Shown: positions 32,123 to 40,395 of the stretch, one piece after another
Layout of the letters: the number at the start of each line of letters is the position of its first letter
Position numbering within the stretch: the first letter of the stretch is position 1
Assembly: GCF_020622345.1 (NCBI RefSeq)
Contig: NZ_JACNMO010000034.1
Span: 1-42,912, forward strand
Direction: 5' to 3'
Length of the DNA: 42,912 nucleotides
DNA from: Roseobacter weihaiensis
Lineage (GTDB): Bacteria > Pseudomonadota > Alphaproteobacteria > Rhodobacterales > Rhodobacteraceae
Program-made: the position numbers and the translations under genes
Notes under the pieces: model-generated
The model's input: the letters and a program-made list of their open reading frames with translations, nothing else
Databases searched by the model: none
Told to the model about the DNA's origin: nothing

Positions 32123-32458
32123 TCAGGCGGCTTTCAGCGGCTCGGTAGCTTTGAAAGCGCGCACGGTGTTGGTGAAATCCATCTGCCGTTCGCGATGGAT
32201 GCAAAGGCAAAAGAACCGCCCCTTGATCCGCACGAATGCGTCAGTGAGATAGCCGGTCGAAAACTCCGACATGGAGAACCCGTCAGCGGTCCAATCCAGC
32301 GGAGGCAAAACCTCAAGGAAGTATGTGAAAACGTCTTCGGTCGTCTCAAACCATTGGCCTGCAAACCGTTGTTCTGGCCCGTAGCCGCGATTGATCAATT
32401 CAAACGATTGGCTGCGATCCGCCACGCCCTCGTGAATAGAAACAAACTTCATAGCCAT
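32123..32458 (-). CDS. DUF1419-like hypothetical protein
   Basis: A 111-residue soluble protein starting at ATG 32458 behind AAAGGAGG. It reads MAMKFVSIHEGVADRSQSFEL, then RFAGQWFETTEDVFTYFLEVLPPLDW, a pattern I associate with DUF1419 proteins on Rhodobacter and Rhizobium plasmids; the family name is from memory. Function unknown. It is the first gene leftward of repeat copy 3, so its promoter probably lies inside the repeat. Confidence 0.65.
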   Translation of the reverse strand: MAMKFVSIHEGVADRSQSFELINRGYGPEQRFAGQWFETTEDVFTYFLEVLPPLDWTADGFSMSEFSTGYLTDAFVRIKGRFFCLCIHRERQMDFTNTVRAFKATEPLKAA

Positions 32459-32500
32459 ATCTGGCCTCCTTTGTGGTGATGCGGTGGGGGCTTGGTGCCT

Positions 32501-33061
32501 TCCTTCCGCCGATGGGCTGCGCCTCGGCCAATCTGATCTGCCCGGAAACGCATGTTTCCGGCGGAACAGAGTGGGAGAGGGCGAAGCCCGACCCACGGGC
32601 CTGACATGGACTGTCAACGGATCGGAGCTGGGGGGTGGTGCGGCCCGCAGGCGAAGCCGAGGACACGGCCCCCAGCGGAGACGACACGCTGTGCGCGGCG
32701 CTTGTCTGTTGACCGGCCAGGGCAGGTCTGTTGGGCGGACCAATCAAACGGAAAAATCGTCAGCGCCCCTAGAGCGAAGCGGCGGGGGCGATGTCCGCTG
32801 TCACATCGATCTGCGCACCCTGCGCGGATCTCATCTGATCAATGCAAAAGCCGATGCGCAGCGGAGGGAACGATCGTCACCCGCAAGGGCGAAGACACGC
32901 TGCCCTGGGCGACCATGTGGCCGCGATGGAACCTGGCTCGGCCGAGACGGGTTCCATCGCCTTCCGGCCGCAGGGAGAACAGGGCAGGGGGGCTTCGGGC
33001 GAAAGCCGGTCTGCCGGCTGAAGCCTAGAGCGCGGTCCCGCGCTATCGCGCGGGATTTGCC
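32501..33061 (+). repeat. Long direct repeat, copy 3 (complete, 561 bp; candidate structured RNA)
   Basis: Same orientation and extent as copy 2 and very similar. Differences include GCGCG/CGCGC to GCGCA/TGCGC (a paired change), GCGC/GTGC against CGC/GCG with a wobble in copy 2, and a different tetraloop in the terminal hairpin (33036-33055, loop TATC). Its left flank shares 34 bases (32467-32500) with the copy at the window end. The right flank differs from the others, fixing the right border near 33061. Confidence 0.85.
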
Positions 33062-33065
33062 AACA

Positions 33066-33371
33066 TCAATGTGGTTGTGTTTGCGCTGTTGCGTATTTCG
33101 GGGAAAGGGTAACCCCGATAGCCCCCAGCACTTTAAGGACGGTACCGAGTTCGGGGTTACCCTTCTCGCTGAGTGCGCGATAGAGACTTTCGCGCGATAA
33201 ACCGGTTTCGGTCGCGATCTTGCTCATACCTTGCGCCCGCGCGACGTTGCCAAGTGCGACAGCGATAAGCACACTGTCACCGCTCTCAAAAGCTTCTTCA
33301 AGGTATGCTTGGATGACCTCGGGTGTGTCGAGGTAATCAGCGGTATCATAAGGCGTTGTTTTGGTAGCCAT
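33066..33371 (-). CDS. Antitoxin of a HigBA/ParDE-like module
   Basis: A 101-residue XRE-type antitoxin starting at ATG 33371 behind GGAGGACTAAGACG. Residues ~25-90 (AYLEEAFESGDSVLIAVALGNVARAQGMSKIATETGLSRESLYRALSEKGNPELGTVLKVLGAIGVTL) match the addiction-module antidote family (COG3636), with the helix-turn-helix in the second half. It follows the toxin gene, in toxin-antitoxin order. It probably binds the toxin and represses the operon. Confidence 0.88.
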   Translation of the reverse strand: MATKTTPYDTADYLDTPEVIQAYLEEAFESGDSVLIAVALGNVARAQGMSKIATETGLSRESLYRALSEKGNPELGTVLKVLGAIGVTLSPKYATAQTQPH

Positions 33372-33375
33372 CGTC

Positions 33376-33672
33376 TTAGTCCTCCAAGTGTTTCGCCAAG
33401 TCTTTGGCATGTTTGATGTCGCGGGTCTGGGTCTTTTTGTTCCCACCACAAAGCAGGATCACGAGCACGTCCCCGCGCGAGATGAAGTAGACCCGATAGC
33501 CCTTACCTTCATGGACACGCATCTCGCTGACACCTTCGCCTACTGGCTCAACATCGCCAGGGTTGCCAAGGCTCAGCCTATCGATGCGAAGGGCAATTTT
33601 AGCCTTTGCGCGCTTGTCTTTCAGGCGCGAGAACCATCGATTGAAGTCATCTGTTTTACGTATTTCTATCAT
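33376..33672 (-). CDS. RelE/HigB-like toxin
   Basis: A 98-residue toxin of the phage-derived Gp49-like/HigB group (COG3657). It begins MIEIRKTDDFNRWFSRLKDKRAKAKIALRIDRLSLGNPGDVEPVGEGVSEMRVHEGKGYRVYF with the usual LLCGGNKKTQTRDIKHAK ending. These proteins are ribosome-dependent mRNA interferases that aid plasmid maintenance. The antitoxin follows four bases later. Confidence 0.9.
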   Translation of the reverse strand: MIEIRKTDDFNRWFSRLKDKRAKAKIALRIDRLSLGNPGDVEPVGEGVSEMRVHEGKGYRVYFISRGDVLVILLCGGNKKTQTRDIKHAKDLAKHLED

Positions 33673-33757
33673 GAAAACTTGTAGCCTGAAAGCTACACAT
33701 ATACAAGAGGAAGATGTCAGAACCGGGAATTTTCACCGGTTCCGACACGATGGCTTG

Positions 33758-34225
33758 TTATGTGTTCAGTTCCCTTAGCTTCCGCTCAACCTGCTGGCCA
33801 GCGAAGCGCGCCGCATTGGTCAACTGGCGTTGCCATGCCCCTTGGGTCGGTGCCCACTTGAAAGCATAGCTTTTCAGGATCGCGCGGACCTCTGGGTCGG
33901 GCTTCCCGTTGAAGATGAATTGCAGGCGGTTTTCCTCGGTGTTCTCTACGATGGTGCATCCATCCAAAATCTCGCGCTGGCTAGTCTCTGCCTCCGCCGC
34001 ACGTTCAAGCTGTGCGATGCGTTTCTCTGTGGCCTTGATCCGGGCGTTAAGGTTGGTCAGCTCAAAGCTCTCAAACGCGACGACGCGGCCATATTTTGGC
34101 TTGAGCATTTCGCGGGCAAGGGCTGCATTGTAGTGGGGTGCGACGTCCTCCAACTCGGCGGCATAGGCGGCAAACTGATCGCCCTCAGTCTCGTGTGTGA
34201 CGCCCTTTCTGTGCCACTTCCGCAC
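33758..34225 (-). pseudogene. Truncated hypothetical protein, C-terminal part
   Basis: A 155-residue frame starting at GTG 34225. It has a helical middle (NLNARIKATEKRIAQLERAAEAETSQ) and a beta-rich C-terminus (RLQFIFNGKPDPEVRAILKSYAFKWAPTQGAWQRQLT) that looks like a conserved domain. The reading frame stays open upstream to about 34276, without a ribosome binding site, into the region before the recombinase. This suggests the 5' part was removed when the recombinase unit arrived. The family is not recognised. Confidence 0.5.
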
Positions 34226-34319
34226 AACTCTGTTGGCCCCCTTAATATTAGTCTGTTTTGGACAATATCCGCACCAACAAAATCAACAAGTTACGACGCC
34301 AAAATCGGAGGGGGTTCAA

Positions 34320-34925
34320 TTGGGACAACGTGCAGCCATCTACGCCCGCGTTTCCACGTCGGACCAATCCTGCGAACGACAGGTTGCAGAATTGACAGCT
34401 TTTGCCGAACGCGGTGGGTATGATGTGGTCAGTACCTTCAAGGAAACCGCATCAGGTATCAAAGCAAACCGTGCTGAGCGCAGTAAGGTCATTGCTTTGG
34501 CTCAAGCGCGAAAGATTGATGTCGTACTGGTTTCCGAACTCAGCCGATGGGGGCGGTCTACACAGGACTTGCTCGACACCTTGAACAGAATGGCTGGCTG
34601 GAAGGTTTCTATTGTCGCAATGAGCGGCATGACATTCGAACTTGGCACGCCGCACGGGCGCATGATGGCGACCATGTTAGCTGGAATTGCCCAATTTGAA
34701 CGCGACCTCCTCAGTGAACGTGTGAAGTCAGGGCTCGCTGCCGCACGCGCACGTGGCAAGAAACTTGGCCGCCAACCAGGGCAACGTCCTAAATCGGACA
34801 AACTGGCGCCAAAGGTAGTAGAGTTGGTCGCAGATGGTCGCTCATATCGCTGGATCGCCCGTGATCTCGGGATTTCAAAAAATACCGTCGGAGAAATCAT
34901 AAAACGACATCGACAGTCCTCATGA
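34320..34925 (+). CDS. Serine recombinase (resolvase/invertase family)
   Basis: A 201-residue site-specific recombinase. AIYARVSTSDQ near the N-terminus gives the catalytic Ser 12, followed by the TELSRWGRSTQDLL-like SELSRWGRSTQDLLDTL and the M-A-T-M-LAGIAQFERDL helix. The C-terminus is a helix-turn-helix (RSYRWIARDLGISKNTVGEIIKRH). TTG 34320 follows GGAGGGGG; no ATG is better. The 90 bases upstream are AT-rich and could hold the res sites. No transposase is nearby. It may resolve multimers or be the remnant of an element. Confidence 0.85.
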   Translation: MGQRAAIYARVSTSDQSCERQVAELTAFAERGGYDVVSTFKETASGIKANRAERSKVIALAQARKIDVVLVSELSRWGRSTQDLLDTLNRMAGWKVSIVAMSGMTFELGTPHGRMMATMLAGIAQFERDLLSERVKSGLAAARARGKKLGRQPGQRPKSDKLAPKVVELVADGRSYRWIARDLGISKNTVGEIIKRHRQSS

Positions 34926-35063
34926 TGCCACCATGTCGCTGACGGCGACACCGGACATTCACATCGTATGCGGCGAACTCACTATGAGTCCTGAGTTCCG
35001 GTTTTCTGCGCCATGGCGAATGTCGGCTTTCCCGGAGCGAGCGTGAAAACCTGAGCGCAATGA

Positions 35064-35522
35064 TCAGGCTCGGACGACGATCCCAACCCCCACAACTACC
35101 AAGAGTAATCCAACCGATTTCATCAGGGAGAACGAACGAACCTCAAGACCCATTGCTCCAAAATGATCGTAGATAGCTGCGCCTACCAAATTGCCGGTGA
35201 CGACGATCACGAGAAAGAGCGTGACGCCGAGCGCGGGGATGCTCTGCATCGAAATGACCACGTGGATCGCACCGAACACCCCTCCGAGCCATACCCAGAG
35301 TGGCAAATGGGTGAGTGTTGTCACCGTTAGGTTTCGAAAACTGCCAGACAGAAAAGCGAGCGCGCCGGTTAGCGCCGTTGCTGTTGAAAAGGCCAGAAAA
35401 ACGGCAAGCAGAAAGTCCCGATTCAGGCCAGCTGAGAGCCGCGCATAGATGGGTCCCTGTGCTGCCACGAGCATACCACCTACAAAGGCCAAGACGGCAA
35501 AGATCAGGGACGAATGTGTCAT
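35064..35522 (-). CDS. YdcZ-family (DUF606) membrane transporter
   Basis: A 152-residue inner-membrane protein with five hydrophobic segments (LIFAVLAFVGGMLVAAQGPIYARLS, FLLAVFLAFSTATALTGALAFL, LPLWVWLGGVFGAIHVVISM, PALGVTLFLVIVVTGNLVGAAIYDHFGA, SVGLLLVVVGVGIVV). It is related to the drug/metabolite transporter superfamily, a half-length form that probably acts as a dimer; substrate unknown. It follows the GNAT gene by three bases. Confidence 0.85.
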   Translation of the reverse strand: MTHSSLIFAVLAFVGGMLVAAQGPIYARLSAGLNRDFLLAVFLAFSTATALTGALAFLSGSFRNLTVTTLTHLPLWVWLGGVFGAIHVVISMQSIPALGVTLFLVIVVTGNLVGAAIYDHFGAMGLEVRSFSLMKSVGLLLVVVGVGIVVRA

Positions 35523-35525
35523 TCG

Positions 35526-36059
35526 TCAAAGATACCTATACATATAGGTTGTTGCGTGGCGCGTTTGTCCATCAGGGTCAAAGGCAAAATCGGGGATCAC
35601 GCCAGCCTGCTCGAAACCCACGCTGCGATAGAGGGCTTCGGATACGTCACCAGTGCGCGTATCGAGCGTCACGAGTGTCTTGTTCGCGCGTTCTGCCGCA
35701 GCAAGCGCAGCGGTCATGAGCGCTTTGCCCAGACCAAGACGGCGGCTCTCAGGATGGACGACCATTTTCGAGATTTCTGCCCGATGAGGCTGGTTGGGCG
35801 GCATACTCACAACCAGCTGGACGGTGCCAACAAGTTGGCCATCAACGAAAGCCCCGAATAGAAGACGACTTCCAGACTCTACGTCGGAACGGACATCGAT
35901 TTGCCAAAAACTTTGCGCTTCTGCGTCCGTCAAAGTCTCCATGAAGCTGATGGCGGCACCATCAAGGACACTATCCCTAAGTACCTTGGTCAGATCACCG
36001 AGATGCGTTTCGATATCGGACGGTGCAAGGGCAGCGATCGAAATGGTTGGTTTGATCAT
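35526..36059 (-). CDS. GNAT family N-acetyltransferase
   Basis: A 177-residue acetyltransferase. The acetyl-CoA binding motif is EISKMVVHPESRRLGLGKALMTAALAAAE, followed by KTLVTLDTRTGDVSEALYRSVGFEQAG. The substrate is unknown. The ATG overlaps the regulator's stop by four bases, and the YdcZ gene follows, so regulator, acetyltransferase and transporter form one operon. That set recalls small detoxification or resistance operons, but this is inference. Confidence 0.9.
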   Translation of the reverse strand: MIKPTISIAALAPSDIETHLGDLTKVLRDSVLDGAAISFMETLTDAEAQSFWQIDVRSDVESGSRLLFGAFVDGQLVGTVQLVVSMPPNQPHRAEISKMVVHPESRRLGLGKALMTAALAAAERANKTLVTLDTRTGDVSEALYRSVGFEQAGVIPDFAFDPDGQTRHATTYMYRYL

Positions 36060-36616
36060 GAGAGAGCAATCACATACTGACAGGAGCTGGAGGTTGTTTT
36101 GAAAGCTGTCTCGCCAAAAAGGATGTAGCGAAGGCAGTCCCCCGCCTTAAGGTCGTGCGCGACGCCTTCGACAGTGATTTCCATTCTGCCAGACAAAACA
36201 TAGACATGATGTTCCTGACCCGGGATCGCGGGCGCGGCGTAAGTGATCAACTGATCCTTGCCGAGCTGGCCTTCAATTAGCTCAATTGTTAGCTGGCCGT
36301 TCGAAGGTGAGATGCTTCTTCTAGAAAAGTCGTGCTCCGGGTCATCCCAAACCGCTTGATCTTTCCGCGAAACGACCGGCTGAAACACGTCATCCAGAGG
36401 TGCCAGCAATTGCGAGATGGGCAGCGCGTAAACGGTTGCAAGACGCCCAAGTGTTTCGGCGGTCGGACTCACTCCAGCATTTTCGATACGCGACAGCGTT
36501 GCGCGGCTGGTTCCGCTGCGTTCCGCGAGAGCGGCGAGGGTCATACCGTACCGCTCGCGAAGACTCCGCAAATGCTGTGCCAGTTTTGACGTTTCGGAGA
36601 GAGTGCTGATTCCCAT
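36056..36616 (-). CDS. XRE-cupin transcriptional regulator
   Basis: A 186-residue regulator. The N-terminal XRE helix-turn-helix (AQHLRSLRERYGMTLAALAERSGTSRATLSRIENAGVSPTAETLGRLATVYALPISQLL) is followed by a cupin domain (PGQEHHVYVLSGRMEITVEGVAHDLKAGDCLRYILFGETAF) that likely senses a ligand. ATG 36616 is used; the longer frame has no ribosome binding site. It heads the operon with the GNAT and YdcZ genes and probably controls it. Confidence 0.87.
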   Translation of the reverse strand: MGISTLSETSKLAQHLRSLRERYGMTLAALAERSGTSRATLSRIENAGVSPTAETLGRLATVYALPISQLLAPLDDVFQPVVSRKDQAVWDDPEHDFSRRSISPSNGQLTIELIEGQLGKDQLITYAAPAIPGQEHHVYVLSGRMEITVEGVAHDLKAGDCLRYILFGETAFKTTSSSCQYVIALS

Positions 36617-36840
36617 ATTCGGGATAATTCTCTTATATGAGTTTTTTGTCAATCCTTGAAAGCTGCCGTTGGCGCAGACGCAGCGAAAGAGCGGTTTTCC
36701 CGCAGACCGGTCGTCTAAAAAGCACCCGGCACTGCCGCGCTGCCGCAAGTCCGGATTGAGCCCAATCTACCGGGTTTCTGCAAAGCAGCGAATGGCGGTT
36801 AGTAGGCGCGATTGAATAGGTTTCGTTTTCTTGTGAAGCT

Positions 36841-37626
36841 ATGATAGCCTCACGTCCCATGTCGTCCGTGCATCTTATTCGCCAGTCCTGTCATGCTGTC
36901 TTTCGGGCCATATGCGCCGAGAAATGCGCAATTGTATTGGTCCGTCAGGGACGCAAGGCCGCGCGGACGAAAGACGCGCAAACCGTGATCCGCGCAGGAT
37001 ACCTGGGCGTTTTGCCAGCGCGGGTGCCGCTGATTATCGAAAACCAGCCAAGTCAGGGCAGCTATATCGCATCTGCCCTGTTGTTTGACGAGACGGCTCT
37101 GCAAGAGCTGGCGGTGCCGCCCGGTGATCCCCACGCGACATCGCGGGACGACCGTCTTACCACTGCCTTCGAACGGGCCGCGACCGCGCTGGACGATCCA
37201 CTCTGTCCCAAACGCTTGCGCGAGCATGCTGTGCGAGAGGTCTTGCTGTGGCTGGCAGAGGTCGGGATTGGCTTCGGCAGCCCCGTTCCCCTTGGATTTA
37301 AGGAACAGTTACGCGCACATGTCTCCGCCGAGCCTGACCACCCGTGGCGCGCCGCAGAAGCAGCCCGCGCAATGGCTGTCAGTGAAGCAACATTGCGACG
37401 GCGTCTCTCCTCGGATGGCACTACGTTTGGCGACATGCTGGCCGATGTGCGCATGACACTGGCGCTTGGTTTGCTGCAGACCACATCACTGCCGATCAAC
37501 CGGATCGCGCTTGATGTCGGATACGCGTGCCCCTCTCGGTTTGCGCAGCGGTTCCGGGCGCGCTTCGGTATCACTCCATCCGCCATCCGCACAAACGATA
37601 GACGCACATTGATCGGTTCGGCATGA
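36841..37626 (+). CDS. AraC-family transcriptional regulator
   Basis: A 261-residue regulator with an N-terminal ligand-sensing part and a C-terminal AraC-type double helix-turn-helix (WRAAEAARAMAVSEATLRRRLSSDGTTFGDMLADVRMTLALGLLQTTSLPINRIALDVGYACPSRFAQRFRARFGITPSAIR). It diverges from the XRE-cupin operon over 224 bases and precedes the PEBP-like gene by 79 bases. Its target is unknown; the downstream pair is the natural guess. Confidence 0.88.
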   Translation: MIASRPMSSVHLIRQSCHAVFRAICAEKCAIVLVRQGRKAARTKDAQTVIRAGYLGVLPARVPLIIENQPSQGSYIASALLFDETALQELAVPPGDPHATSRDDRLTTAFERAATALDDPLCPKRLREHAVREVLLWLAEVGIGFGSPVPLGFKEQLRAHVSAEPDHPWRAAEAARAMAVSEATLRRRLSSDGTTFGDMLADVRMTLALGLLQTTSLPINRIALDVGYACPSRFAQRFRARFGITPSAIRTNDRRTLIGSA

Positions 37627-37705
37627 CATTTGAACGAGGCGGCACGGCACCCTTCTGAAGGATTGGCTACCGTATCCCAAGAACATCTAACCGGAGATAC
37701 ATACT

Positions 37706-38272
37706 GTGCCCCACACCATTCTTAGCCGCCCTATCAATGCCAGCCTCGTCTCAATTGGTCTTTTGCTGTCGTCCCCGGCATTGGCCGATATGACCCTAGT
37801 TTCATCCGACATCGCAGACGGTGACAGCTTGGATTTAGATCAGGTCTTTGCCGGTTTTGGCTGCGAGGGCGGCAACCTCTCACCGCAGTTGAGCTGGAGC
37901 GGCGCGCCCGCGGGCACAAACAGTTTCGTAGTGACCGCATACGATCCTGACGCACCGACCGGCTCGGGCTGGTGGCATTGGTCGCTTGCGAATATCCCTG
38001 CCACAGTCACCAGCCTGCCGGAAGGTGTTGGTACAGTTGGTCAGCCGTTGCCGGAGGGCGCGTTCGCCGCCCGAAACGACTTTTCTCAGAACGCCTTTGG
38101 CGGAGCCTGTCCACCCGAAGGAGCAGACCCGCATCGCTATGTGTTCACAGTGTTTGCCATGCCCCAAGAGGCTTTGCCCGTAGATGAGACGGCGTCGGGC
38201 GCACTGGTCGGTTTCTTTGCCGAGAATACGAGCCTTGCAAGGGCCTCGATCACGGCAGTCTATGGCAGGTAG
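37706..38272 (+). CDS. YbhB/YbcL-type PEBP-like protein, exported
   Basis: A 188-residue protein with a signal peptide (residues 1-27, ending PALA) and the PEBP fold: GEGGNLSPQLSW-like GCEGGNLSPQLSW, the DPDAPTGSGWWHW motif and GACPPEGADPHRYVFTVFAM. Bacterial members are periplasmic or cytosolic proteins of unclear ligand. GTG 37706 follows CCGGAGATACATACT. It lies between the AraC regulator and the cupin gene. Confidence 0.88.
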   Translation: MPHTILSRPINASLVSIGLLLSSPALADMTLVSSDIADGDSLDLDQVFAGFGCEGGNLSPQLSWSGAPAGTNSFVVTAYDPDAPTGSGWWHWSLANIPATVTSLPEGVGTVGQPLPEGAFAARNDFSQNAFGGACPPEGADPHRYVFTVFAMPQEALPVDETASGALVGFFAENTSLARASITAVYGR

Positions 38273-38311
38273 AATGACGCGGAAACACAGAACACGAGGA
38301 AGTCTTCGAAC

Positions 38312-38833
38312 ATGTCGAACAAGGATGAACGCACGCCCGTCGGGTCTGCCAAAGACGTCTATCTTTTAGCCGCAGATCAGATCGCAGAGATGGAGGGGCT
38401 TTCCAAGACCCACTTTCTCAACCCCAATGCCAAGCGGGTGAACAAAAGCCTGGGCGACCTGACTGGTTTGGAAGGATTCGGGTTTCATATCATCGAAGTT
38501 GCACCCGGTTGCGACACAACCGAATACCATGTCCATCACCACGAGGATGAATGTGTTTTTGTCCTTGAAGGAGAGGCAACTGCCCTCATCGGCGATGAAG
38601 AACACGCCATCGGACCTGGCGATTTCATCGGATATCGCAAGGGCGGCCTTGCCCATTCTATCTACAATAGCGGAGACCGGACCTTGCGATGCATCGTGGT
38701 GGGCGAGCGGCTTGCACACGACGTGGGCGATTATCCCCGCCAGCAAAAACGCATATTTCGCAGTGCGGGGTTGCCGTGGAACCTAGTCGATCACAAAGCA
38801 CTCGAAGAACCGAAAGGGGCGGGGAAGAAGTAG
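38312..38833 (+). CDS. Cupin domain protein
   Basis: A 173-residue single-cupin protein. Motif 1 is EYHVHHHEDECVFVLEGEATALIG (metal-binding His and Glu) and motif 2 is GPGDFIGYRKGGLAHSIYN. The fold usually holds a metal and acts as an isomerase, dioxygenase or binding protein, and nothing here tells which. The ATG follows AGGAAGTCTTCGAAC. It ends the AraC-PEBP-cupin set. Confidence 0.85.
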   Translation: MSNKDERTPVGSAKDVYLLAADQIAEMEGLSKTHFLNPNAKRVNKSLGDLTGLEGFGFHIIEVAPGCDTTEYHVHHHEDECVFVLEGEATALIGDEEHAIGPGDFIGYRKGGLAHSIYNSGDRTLRCIVVGERLAHDVGDYPRQQKRIFRSAGLPWNLVDHKALEEPKGAGKK

Positions 38834-39181
38834 GCTTGTCATGTCAAAACGGACGTTGGCGCAACAGCAGCGAACGGCAGCAAAGTCCAAGGTTTGTGGC
38901 AGCTGTCAGCGTGAGCTGCAGCGGCGATAAACCTGACAAGGAGGAAAGCGTGGGAGGATTTCGGTGCTATGGGGATAGTGTCTCAAGGCTTGGTTGGCCG
39001 ATGCCCTGACATTCGAAGCTGACGACGCCGATCAGTGTCGGCTGGCTGAACTGTCTGGACCGATGTTGCGGGACAGCCCTTTTGCTGTTGCCATGGGTCT
39101 TTTGCAACGCGGGTTTCGGTGGAGTGGCCGCACCGACTGGTCCGGTGCCTGCGGATGGTGGAACCAGGTGTGACGTTTGGA
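38834..39181. other. Intergenic region holding the 3' end of the IS91-type element
   Basis: No supported gene. The right part (about 39000-39181) is GC-rich and should contain the oriIS end of the IS91-type element, which lies downstream of the transposase. The exact border cannot be set from one copy. Confidence 0.4.
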
Positions 39182-40384
39182 TCATGCGGCTTCCTCCAAT
39201 GGTGGTGCTCGGGATCGCGGGAGTTGACCGCGCAGGAAGGTTTCGATGACACGCATCGGGCCGCCGCATTTCGGGCAAGGCTGAAGCTGGTCTTCTTCGT
39301 TAGCACCGGCGGACGCCTCTTCTTCGGCCATTTGATCCGGCTCTGGCTCACTGTCCAGCAAGCGTCTGATCATCGCGATCCTGTCCTGGCGGATGCCGTT
39401 GGCGAGGAAGCCCGCGTGACGGATGCGGTGGAAGCCCGACGGCAGCACATGGATCAGGAAGCGGCGGATGAACTCATCCGTGGGCAGGCGCATGATCTTC
39501 ATGCGGTCCCCGCGCCTGATGCGGTAGTCCTTCCAGCGGAATGACACCGTGTCGCCATCGGTACTGATCAGCCGGTGGTTAGAGATTGCGACCCGGTGCG
39601 TGTATCGGCTGAGATAGGCCAGCACGGCCTCGGGTCCGCCGAAGGGAGGCTTGGCGTAAACCACCCATTCGGTCCTGCGCAGCGGCGCGAGATGGGCCGC
39701 GAAGACACTCGGGTCTGCCAGTCTTGCCAGATCGGCGAAGAAGCTCAGCTTGCCAGCACTGTGCAGTTTGACCAGCCCTTCGAGGAACAGGCGCCGGAAC
39801 AGCCGTGACAGGACCTTCACCGGCAGGAAGAACCCTTGGCGGCAGCCGATCCAGCGGGCACCATCTGCCGACAGCCCGCCGCCCGGTACGATGACATGCA
39901 CATGCGGATGATGCGTCATCGCCGAGCCCCATGTGTGCAGCACCGATGTCATGCCGATCCTTGCGCCCAGATGCTTGGGGTCGGCTGCGATGGTCAGCAG
40001 CGTCTGCGCGGCTGTTTTGAACAGCAGGCCATAGACCGCCACCTTGTTCTGGTACGCGATATCCGCGATCAGCGCGGGCAGCGTGAAGACCACATGGAAG
40101 TATTCCACCGGGAGCAGGTCTTCCATCCGCGCCAGCATCCAATCGCGCGCGGCTGCCCCCTGACACTTCGGGCAATGTCGATTGCGGCAGGAGTTGTAGG
40201 CAATGTGCCGATGATCGCACTTGGTGCAAGCGGCAACATGGCCACCGAGTGCCGCGGTCCGGCAGATCTCGATGGAGGACATCACCTTCAACTGCGGCAG
40301 GTTCAGATGCCCGGCATGCGCGTGGCGATACGCATCACCATGGGTGCGGAAGATATCCGCGACCTCCAGCTTTGGACGTGGCAC
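39182..40384 (-). CDS. tnpA: IS91 family transposase
   Basis: A 400-residue HUH transposase. An N-terminal zinc-finger-like cluster (C53, C56, C66, C71, C74) is followed by the metal-binding HHPHVHVIVPGGG (His 158-163). The catalytic region is AYLSRYTHRVAISNHRL with Tyr 257 and 261. It cuts one strand and drives rolling-circle transposition. Length matches the family. The gene starts 11 bases after the recombinase stop. Confidence 0.92.
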   Translation of the reverse strand: MPRPKLEVADIFRTHGDAYRHAHAGHLNLPQLKVMSSIEICRTAALGGHVAACTKCDHRHIAYNSCRNRHCPKCQGAAARDWMLARMEDLLPVEYFHVVFTLPALIADIAYQNKVAVYGLLFKTAAQTLLTIAADPKHLGARIGMTSVLHTWGSAMTHHPHVHVIVPGGGLSADGARWIGCRQGFFLPVKVLSRLFRRLFLEGLVKLHSAGKLSFFADLARLADPSVFAAHLAPLRRTEWVVYAKPPFGGPEAVLAYLSRYTHRVAISNHRLISTDGDTVSFRWKDYRIRRGDRMKIMRLPTDEFIRRFLIHVLPSGFHRIRHAGFLANGIRQDRIAMIRRLLDSEPEPDQMAEEEASAGANEEDQLQPCPKCGGPMRVIETFLRGQLPRSRAPPLEEAA

Positions 40385-40395
40385 CGAGACCCGGC

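Noticed and set aside
32123-32743. 206-codon frame extending the DUF1419-like gene upstream through the repeat
   Set aside because: The ribosome binding site and family N-terminus support ATG 32458; the extra residues are translated repeat.
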